A stretch of DNA of 64,000 nt from Verrucomicrobiota bacterium (GTDB lineage: Bacteria > Verrucomicrobiota > Verrucomicrobiia > CAIQCK01), in NCBI GenBank assembly GCA_016235595.1, contig JACRJX010000043.1:186001-250000 (forward strand), written 5' to 3'. Both the position numbers and the translations under genes were made by a program. Below, piece by piece: positions 58,606-64,000 of the stretch (positions are counted from its first letter, which is position 1; each line of letters starts with the position of its first letter). A model generated the notes under the pieces. That model made no database searches, was not told the origin of the DNA, and saw only the letters and a program-made list of their open reading frames with translations.

Positions 58606-58980
58606 ATGAAACCCAAGCCTCACGACCTCAGCCGCCGGGAGCGGCAGATCATGGACATCATCCACGCCCGGGGCGAGGCGACGGCGGCGGATGTGAGCAC
58701 GGCGATGCCCGACGCGCCGAGTTACTCCGCGGTGCGCGCGCTGCTGCGCATTCTCGAAGAGAAGGGCTTCCTCAAGCACCGCGAAGATGGGCCGCGTTAC
58801 GTTTATCTGCCCGTCGAGTCGCGCGAGAAGGCGCGCCGTTCGGCGCTCCAGCGTGTCGTGGAAACGTTCTTCGAAGGCTCGCTGGCCAACGCCGTTGCCG
58901 CGCTTGTGGACGACGAGCAGCTTTCGCCCGACGATCTCAAGCGGATCGAGGACGTTATCAAGAAGGCCAGGGTCAAGTAG
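58606..58980 (+). CDS. BlaI/MecI-family transcriptional repressor
   Basis: 124 residues. N-terminal winged helix (LSRRERQIMDIIHARGEATAADVSTAM, SYSAVRALLRILEEKGFLKH) and C-terminal dimerisation helices (FFEGSLANAVAALVDDEQLSPDDL), the normal size and layout for BlaI/MecI/CopY repressors. Such repressors are inactivated by cleavage after a membrane M56 protease senses a signal; that protease is the next gene, 11 bases downstream with AGGAGG as ribosome binding site. Two palindromes just upstream are the likely operators. The target genes besides the operon itself are not visible here. Confidence 0.95.
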   Translation: MKPKPHDLSRRERQIMDIIHARGEATAADVSTAMPDAPSYSAVRALLRILEEKGFLKHREDGPRYVYLPVESREKARRSALQRVVETFFEGSLANAVAALVDDEQLSPDDLKRIEDVIKKARVK

Positions 58981-58991
58981 GAGGTGGTTTT

Positions 58992-61505
58992 ATGAACGTT
59001 GAGAATATCCTTCCTCTCCTCTGTGAACTGCTGTTGAAAAGCGCCGTCATCCTGGCACTGGCCGGGTTGGCAAGCAGTCTCTGGCGCAGCGCTTCTGCTG
59101 CCTCGCGTCACGCGGTCTGGGCGCTTGCCTTGGCGGCCCTGCTCGCGCTGCCACTGACGAAACTTGCCGCGCCGCTTTGGACGGTTGAGTGGGGCGCGTC
59201 CACGCCGGCACGGGCAGTTGTGCCGCTGACCTTGATGCCGATGACACATGCGACGGCTGTTGCCCCACTGTCAAGGGACGCGTTGGCGGCGGGAACATGG
59301 AGTCTGCCGCCATGGCGCAGTGTGTTGGTGTGGGGGTGGCTGCTGGGCGCCCTGTTGCTGCTGGGTTATCGGGCGATGGGCAGTCTAAAGCTGCGCCGCG
59401 TTCGGCAACACAGCGCGCCCCTGAATGATCAGCGCGCGCAAACGCTGGCGCGTTCGGTTGCCGTCGAGTACGGACTGGCGGGCGCGGTTGACCTGCGACG
59501 GGCTGCGGCGTGCCGGGTGCCGCTGGCGTGGGGTGTCGCGCGACCGGTGGTGCTGCTGCCCGACGCGGCCATCACGTGGCCTGATCATCGGCTCGTTGCG
59601 GCGCTGCGGCATGAGTTGGGCCACCTTCGGCGGCGCGATTGTCTTGCGCGGCTGGTTTCGCAACTTGTGTGCGCCCTCTACTGGATGAACCCGCTGGTCT
59701 GGCTCGCTGCGCGCCGGTTGCGCGTGGCGCAGGAGCAGGCGTGCGACGATCTGGTGTTGCGCAGCGGCGCGAGCGCGTCGGATTACGCGGACCAGCTCAT
59801 GGAGATCGCGCGCAGTCTTGGCGCAAACCACCGATTCAGCCAGCACGCGATGGCGATGGCGCAACCGTCCACGCTCGAAGCGCGCGTGCGGGCCGTCGTG
59901 GACGCGCGGCGAAACCGCCGGCCGTTGGGCCGCAGCGCAATGGCGGTCGGCATGGCGGCGGCCGTGGCACTGGTCGCGGCCAGCGCACTGGCGCAGGTGC
60001 AGAACAAGCCGGACCCAAACGAACCGAAACAGCAAATCATGGTGGAAGCGAAGATCATCGAGCTTCCTGCCAGCCAGGCCTCAGCGTTCTTGCCGGACAA
60101 GAATGGCAAGGCAACGCTGTCCAACCCGGCGGAAACACAGGAAATCGTCAAAAAAATATCCGCGATGAAAGAGGCGGACATGCTGTGCGCACCGCGTGTG
60201 ACCACCTTCTCGGGACAGCGAGCCAGGGTTGAAGTGGGTCGTGAATTGCGGATCGGTAAGGACGGATCCAAAACGGTCTTTGACGGCATCACGCTTGATG
60301 TGCTGCCGAAGGTGCAGAAGAACGGGCTGATCCTTTTGTCATCAACGCTGACCATCCGCCACCTGCTGCCCGACGCAAAGGAGCCGTTCACGGAACAATC
60401 GTTCCGTGAACGCAACATTACGACCACCGTCACGCTTGCGTCCGGCCATACGCTGGCGGCTGGCGGCGTCCAGAATGATGCGAAAGGTCGGGCGCTGCTG
60501 CTGATGTTGACTGCGTCGCTGGTCAATGACGCTGGCGGGAAACTGTCGCCGCCGGCGAAACCCGGTACCGCCGAAGAGAAGGCGCGGCGGATCATGGTGC
60601 CGCGCTTGGAATTCCAGGAAGCGTCACTGGCAACCGTCGTGGACTTCCTTGAGGACGCGAGCCGCGCATTTGACCCGGAGAAGAAAGGCGTCAACATCAT
60701 CCTGCAAATACCGCCGGGCGCGAAGCCGCCTGCGATCACGCTCAACCTCCGCGAGGTTCCTCTGTTCGATGCGGTCCGATACACGGCGGAAGTCGCCGGC
60801 TTGACGATGATCGCGGATGAAAACGCTCTCGTGCTGAGTCCGGCTAAAGCGCCAGCAGCCGGGACACCACGCCTCGCCGCCCCAGTCGGCGCCGCCGCGG
60901 AAAAGGCGAAGCGAATCGTGGTGCCGAAAATCGAATTTCAAGAGGCGCCGCTGGCGGACGTCGTGGAGTATTTGAGGGACGCGAGTCACTCACTTGACCC
61001 GGAGAAAAAGGGCATAAACATCATCCTGCAAATACCGGCGGGCGCAAAGCCGCCTGCAATCACGCTCGACCTCCACGAGGTTCCTTTGTTCGATGCGGTC
61101 CGATACACGGCGGAAATCGCCGGCTTGAAAATGACCGCGGACGAGAACGCTCTCGTGCTGAGTCTGGCTAAAGCGCCAGCAGCCGGGACACCGCGTCCCG
61201 CCGCCCCGGTCGGCGCGGCCGCGGAAAAGGCGAAGCGGATCGTGCTGCCGAAAATCGAATTTCGAGAGGCGTCGCTGGCGGACGTCGTGGAGTATTTGAG
61301 GGACGCGAGCGGCACATTGGACCCGGAGAAAAAAGGCGTCAACATCATCCTGCAAATGCCGCCGGGCGTGAAGCCGCCTGCGATCACACTCAGCTTGCGC
61401 AACATCCCGTTGCTGGATGTGTTGAGTTATGTCGCGGACATCGGGGGCTTGAATCTCGTCGCCGATGACCACGCGTTGCGGCTGGTGCCGAAAAAAACAA
61501 AGTGA
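58992..61505 (+). CDS. BlaR1-like M56 metalloprotease fused to a secretin-like domain and three tandem repeats
   Basis: 837 residues. Residues 1-335 are a BlaR1/MecR1-type M56 protease: hydrophobic segments near 8-28, 40-60, 110-128 and a final helix 316-336, with the zinc motif HELGH at 207-211 on the cytoplasmic loop and EQACDD near 248. In BlaR1 the last helix leads to an outer beta-lactam sensor. Here residues ~348-515 instead resemble the C-domain of secretins (MVEAKIIELPASQA, TTTVTLASGHTLAAGG). Three ~106-residue repeats start at 532, 639 and 745 (IVVPKIEFQEAPLADVVEYL type) and look like secretin N/STN domains, joined by Ala-Pro linkers. The repeats are highly alike at the DNA level. 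It should cleave the BlaI-like repressor when its outer part senses an unknown signal. Confidence 0.85.
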   Translation: MNVENILPLLCELLLKSAVILALAGLASSLWRSASAASRHAVWALALAALLALPLTKLAAPLWTVEWGASTPARAVVPLTLMPMTHATAVAPLSRDALAAGTWSLPPWRSVLVWGWLLGALLLLGYRAMGSLKLRRVRQHSAPLNDQRAQTLARSVAVEYGLAGAVDLRRAAACRVPLAWGVARPVVLLPDAAITWPDHRLVAALRHELGHLRRRDCLARLVSQLVCALYWMNPLVWLAARRLRVAQEQACDDLVLRSGASASDYADQLMEIARSLGANHRFSQHAMAMAQPSTLEARVRAVVDARRNRRPLGRSAMAVGMAAAVALVAASALAQVQNKPDPNEPKQQIMVEAKIIELPASQASAFLPDKNGKATLSNPAETQEIVKKISAMKEADMLCAPRVTTFSGQRARVEVGRELRIGKDGSKTVFDGITLDVLPKVQKNGLILLSSTLTIRHLLPDAKEPFTEQSFRERNITTTVTLASGHTLAAGGVQNDAKGRALLLMLTASLVNDAGGKLSPPAKPGTAEEKARRIMVPRLEFQEASLATVVDFLEDASRAFDPEKKGVNIILQIPPGAKPPAITLNLREVPLFDAVRYTAEVAGLTMIADENALVLSPAKAPAAGTPRLAAPVGAAAEKAKRIVVPKIEFQEAPLADVVEYLRDASHSLDPEKKGINIILQIPAGAKPPAITLDLHEVPLFDAVRYTAEIAGLKMTADENALVLSLAKAPAAGTPRPAAPVGAAAEKAKRIVLPKIEFREASLADVVEYLRDASGTLDPEKKGVNIILQMPPGVKPPAITLSLRNIPLLDVLSYVADIGGLNLVADDHALRLVPKKTK
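60585..61505 (+). repeat. Three in-frame tandem repeats (~318 bp) in the M56 gene
   Basis: Units begin at about 60585, 60906 and 61224. Units 2 and 3 are the closest (shared CCGAAAATCGAATTTC and long identical runs); unit 1 is more diverged and unit 3 is cut at the stop codon. They encode the three STN-like domains. Confidence 0.85.
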
Positions 61506-61861
61506 GCCAGCCGGTGTCTCCGTAACCGTTTCGTCAGGAGGGCATCGCGCCCCGCAACTGTTGCGGCGGCGCAAGAGTTCACGCTGGCAGTCAGCGACCA
61601 CCGTATTCGCAAGCTTGCATTTCCCTCTGAACAGAGTAGAACGGCGCCCATCGCTGTCCGACCCAAAACGAATAGTGGAATTCATGTTTGAGGACGTGCT
61701 TTCGCGCCCCGCCAGTGTGCCGTCCAGGTTGCCAGCACGCCTGTAGGTGGATGGAGGAGCCGTAATAATTGCGACTTCCGCCGTAAGAGCTGCGACACGC
61801 GCGATGCGGCCGCGGCATAGAATCCTGAGTGGTGAAAAGGACCGAAACGTCCGGAACTTAA
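61506..61861. other. Intergenic region without recognised genes
   Basis: About 355 bases. A short hairpin (CCGCAA-CTG-TTGCGG, 61552-61566) lacks a T tract. A weak TAGAAT hexamer near 61815 could be a -10 box for the amidohydrolase gene, but I find no matching -35. Nothing else seen. Confidence 0.4.
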
Positions 61862-62653
61862 ATGAACCACGAAATCTGGGACGTGCATACTCACCTCGCC
61901 GGCGTGCCGGGCAACACGCCGGAGGAGAAGTTGGAACGTCTGCTCGAATACGCCGACCGCATGGGCATCGCGCGGCTCTGTGTGTTCTTGGGGATGAAGT
62001 GGAATTACGACCCGTCCCCCGAAGACGTGCGGCAACAGAACGATGACGTGCTCCGGGCGGTGAAGCGTTTCCCCGACCGCGCGTTCGGTTTCGTCCATCT
62101 CAATCCGAAGCAGACGCAGGCCAGCCTCGACGAACTCAACCGCTGCGTCCGCGACGGGCCGATGGTGGGCGTGAAACTCTGGGTCGCGCTGCACTGCAAT
62201 GATCCGAGACTCGATCCGATCATCGCCCGCGCCGCGGAACTGAAGGCCCCCGTCCTGCAGCACTGCTGGGACAAGATCACCGGCAACCTGCCCGGCGAAT
62301 CCACGCCGATGGACATGGCGGAATTGGCCGCGCGGCATCCGAAGGCCACGCTCATCTGCGCCCATTGCGGCGGCGACTGGGAACGCGGTCTCCGCGCCAT
62401 CCGACCGCATCCGAACATTTACGCCGACATTGACGGCGGCGACCCGACCGCCGGCTTCACCGAAATGGCGGTGCGGGAGTTGGGCGCGGAGCGCGTCCTC
62501 TACGGCAGCGACGCCGGCGGGCGCAGCTTCGCATCGCAACTGGCGAAGGTTTATGGCGCAGAAATTTCCGACGCGACCCGGCGGCTCATCTTTGCCGGGA
62601 ATCTCAAGCGCCTGTTGCGCCCCATCCTGGGCGAGAAGGGAATCAAACTGTGA
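61862..62653 (+). CDS. Amidohydrolase-family metal-dependent hydrolase
   Basis: 263 residues, no signal peptide. TIM-barrel amidohydrolase (amidohydrolase_2/COG2159 type): metal-ligand motif WDVHTHL at the N-terminus, FGFVHLNP (~77), VLQHCW (~137), ICAHCGGDW (~165) and the terminal Asp in YGSDAGG (~217). Members hydrolyse lactones or decarboxylate aromatic and sugar acids. No ribosome binding site is evident before the ATG at 61862. The stop overlaps the GTG of the next gene (GTGA), which encodes a related but exported protein, so the two form a pair of unknown substrate. Confidence 0.88.
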   Translation: MNHEIWDVHTHLAGVPGNTPEEKLERLLEYADRMGIARLCVFLGMKWNYDPSPEDVRQQNDDVLRAVKRFPDRAFGFVHLNPKQTQASLDELNRCVRDGPMVGVKLWVALHCNDPRLDPIIARAAELKAPVLQHCWDKITGNLPGESTPMDMAELAARHPKATLICAHCGGDWERGLRAIRPHPNIYADIDGGDPTAGFTEMAVRELGAERVLYGSDAGGRSFASQLAKVYGAEISDATRRLIFAGNLKRLLRPILGEKGIKL

Positions 62654-63552
62654 GCCAGAAGCCATCAACCGATTCCCTCGACCGCCGCGATTTCCTTAAA
62701 GTCGTTGCGGTGGCAGCCGGCGCGGCATCGCTTGGCCGCGCGAGCGTCGCGGAGTCTGCGGACGCCACGGCGTCCGGCCTCACGGACACCAACGTCTGCC
62801 TTTCGCGCTGGCCGTTGCGCCGGCTGGCGCTTGACGACACCGCCGCTCTCGTCGCGAAGCTTCGCGCCCATGGCGTGACACAGGCGTGGGCGGGCAGCTT
62901 CGACGGCCTGTTGCACCGCGACATCGCCACGGTGAACGCGCGGCTTGCCGACGAGTGCCGCCGTCACGGCGACGGCCTGCTGGTTCCGTTCGGTTCGGTG
63001 AATCCGAGGTTCGCCGACTGGGAGGACGACCTGCGCCGCTGCGCGGAGGAGCATCACATGCCGGGCATCCGGCTGCATCCGGCCTATCACGGCTACAAGC
63101 TCGACGACCCCGCTTTCGCGAAACTGCTGCGACTCGCGACGGAGCGCAGCCTGGTCGTGCAACTCGTGTTCGTCATGGAAGACCGCCGCATGATGCATCC
63201 GCTGCTTCAGGTGGAACCGCCGGTCGTCAAGCCGCTGGCCGATGTCGTTCGCAAAACGCCCGGTTTGCGGCTGGAGTTGCTGAACTCATCAACGGTCCTG
63301 CGGGGCCAGCCGTTGCTCGATCTCGTGAAGGCTGGCGACGTTCATGTGGACATCGCCATGCTCGAAAGCGTCGGCGGCGTCGCCAGCATGCTGGAGAAAG
63401 TGCCGCTGAACCGCGTGCTGTTCGGTTCGCACGCGCCGCTGTTCTATTTCGAGTCCGCTCTGCTGAAGCTCAAGGAATCACCGCTCAACGAAGAACAACT
63501 GCAGGCCATCCGCTGCAACAACGCGCGGCGGCTGCTTGCGAAGAAGAGTTAA
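62650..63552 (+). CDS. Tat-exported amidohydrolase-like protein
   Basis: 300 residues. Twin-arginine signal (LDRRDFLKVVAVAAGAASLG), then an amidohydrolase_2-like barrel: DTNVCLSRWPLRRL near residue 47 where the catalytic HxH of the family would be expected, VPFGSVNPRF, IRLHPAYHGYKL, and LFGSHAPLFYFES near 260. The N-terminal HxH metal motif is replaced (NVCLSRWP), so catalysis may be altered or the protein may be a non-catalytic partner of the cytoplasmic-type paralogue upstream. GTG start overlapping the previous stop. The next gene follows after 18 bases. Confidence 0.82.
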   Translation: MSQKPSTDSLDRRDFLKVVAVAAGAASLGRASVAESADATASGLTDTNVCLSRWPLRRLALDDTAALVAKLRAHGVTQAWAGSFDGLLHRDIATVNARLADECRRHGDGLLVPFGSVNPRFADWEDDLRRCAEEHHMPGIRLHPAYHGYKLDDPAFAKLLRLATERSLVVQLVFVMEDRRMMHPLLQVEPPVVKPLADVVRKTPGLRLELLNSSTVLRGQPLLDLVKAGDVHVDIAMLESVGGVASMLEKVPLNRVLFGSHAPLFYFESALLKLKESPLNEEQLQAIRCNNARRLLAKKS

Positions 63553-63570
63553 CCAAACGAGGAGACGCCC

Positions 63571-64000
63571 ATGAAAGACCCACAACCAACTGTTTCCCGC
63601 CGGGAATTCATCACTGCCACGTCCGCCGCGCTGCTCGCCAGCGGCGCCACCGGCGCGACATCCACCGCTGCCGAATCCGCCGACGCGTCGAAGCTCGCGA
63701 TGCTCGGTGGCAGGAAGGCCGTCAAGAAAGCGCCCTCGTCCGTCCGGCGCTGGGGCGACCTCGAACGCGAGCGGCTCAACGCCATGCTCGAACAGGACAC
63801 GCTCTTCTATTGGAAAGGGCCGCAGACCACGCTGGCGCTGGAGCGGTTCAGGAAAATCCACCCGTTCAAATACGCCCAGACCTGCACCTCCGGCACCGCC
63901 GCGCTCCACATCGCGGTCACCGCGGCGGGCATCGGGCCGGGCGACGAGGTCATCACCTCGCCCATCACGGACATTGGCACCGTCATCGGCGTCCTCTACC
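63571..64000 (+). CDS. Tat-exported DegT/DnrJ/EryC1-family aminotransferase, 3' end outside window
   Basis: Partial, 143 codons. ATG at 63571 with GAGGAG upstream. Twin-arginine signal (VSRREFITATSAALLASGA), then LAMLGGRKAVKKAPSSVRRW and the family N-terminal landmark CTSGTAALHIAVTAAGIGPG followed by DEVITSPITDIGT. It is only distantly similar to the two copies at 1479 and 7764 and belongs to a different subgroup. Likely one operon with the two amidohydrolases. The PLP lysine lies beyond the window. Confidence 0.88.
   Translation, partial: MKDPQPTVSRREFITATSAALLASGATGATSTAAESADASKLAMLGGRKAVKKAPSSVRRWGDLERERLNAMLEQDTLFYWKGPQTTLALERFRKIHPFKYAQTCTSGTAALHIAVTAAGIGPGDEVITSPITDIGTVIGVLY

Noticed and set aside
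60585..61505. Tandem repeats as a sequence assembly artefact
   Set aside because: The units differ at many positions and keep the reading frame, which fits real domain repeats rather than a collapsed or expanded assembly.
61552..61566. Hairpin CCGCAA-CTG-TTGCGG as a terminator after the M56 gene
   Set aside because: The stem is only six base pairs and no T tract follows.
1..64000. CRISPR arrays, tRNA or rRNA genes, complete insertion sequences, prophage genes
   Set aside because: I looked for regular spaced repeats, cloverleaf-like segments and transposase motifs and saw none. A covariance-model or profile search could still reveal something short.

Overview
The window looks like a chromosomal segment of a high-GC, Gram-negative member of the Verrucomicrobiota (Pedosphaera/Limisphaerales type, soil or freshwater). 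This is inferred from the gene mix, not from a marker search. The pointers are many Tat-signal (RRxFL) proteins of the DegT, Gfo/Idh, TIM-barrel and amidohydrolase families, DUF1080, sulfatase and glycoside hydrolase genes, a pair of TIGR04073-type (exosortase-associated) small proteins, and a very dense set of PAS histidine kinases. I saw no rRNA, tRNA, CRISPR array, prophage or complete insertion sequence.

Layout. 1-9.1 kb: a DUF5009-type membrane acyltransferase, then two near-duplicate Tat-exported DegT aminotransferases with duplicated promoter/leader regions. Between them lie secreted proteins of unknown role, two octamer-repeat tracts, a frameshifted remnant of a third DegT copy, and a cysteine-rich protein with two DUF1284-like halves. 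9.2-12.8 kb: a secreted unknown, a PPK2 polyphosphate kinase, an exported TIM-barrel epimerase-like protein and an exported Rieske protein. 12.8-23.1 kb: a polysaccharide-degradation locus with a LamG/TIM-barrel glycosidase-like protein, GH36 alpha-galactosidase, Gfo/Idh oxidoreductase, DUF1080 hydrolase, sulfatase and GH29 fucosidase. It points to a sulfated, fucose- and galactose-containing glycan, and a GH78-like rhamnosidase sits apart at 36.9 kb.

23.4-42.4 kb, almost all on the minus strand: twin TIGR04073 proteins, a DoxX/MauE membrane protein, then a tightly packed run of eight kinases and receiver proteins, many joined by ATGA or GTGA overlaps. One kinase has six PAS domains and another has a c-type-heme DUF3365 sensor. 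This run contains a segmental duplication with a decayed kinase end. A separate NarX/NarL-like group lies at 39.4-42.4 kb. 42.7-48 kb: an SGNH hydrolase and SMC with an unusual Ala/Pro/Glu tail. 48.5-58.3 kb, plus strand: a second run of kinases, the first of which is split by an in-frame TAG. Almost none of the receiver proteins in the two large runs has a DNA-binding domain, so their output must be protein-protein or lie elsewhere.

58.5-61.5 kb: a BlaI-type repressor with two palindromic operators, followed by a BlaR1-like M56 protease. Its outer part is a secretin-like domain plus three tandem repeats of about 106 residues. This is the strongest candidate here for an undescribed regulatory system. 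61.9-64 kb: two coupled amidohydrolases and the start of another Tat-exported DegT aminotransferase that runs off the window.

Regulation visible in the sequence: four promoters share TTGTNN-N16-TAYACTGCCRC. Two glycan genes share TTGTCA-N17-TAAGTC in an almost identical block. Three genes (Rieske, GH78-like, BlaI) have -10 boxes placed so that the mRNA would be leaderless.
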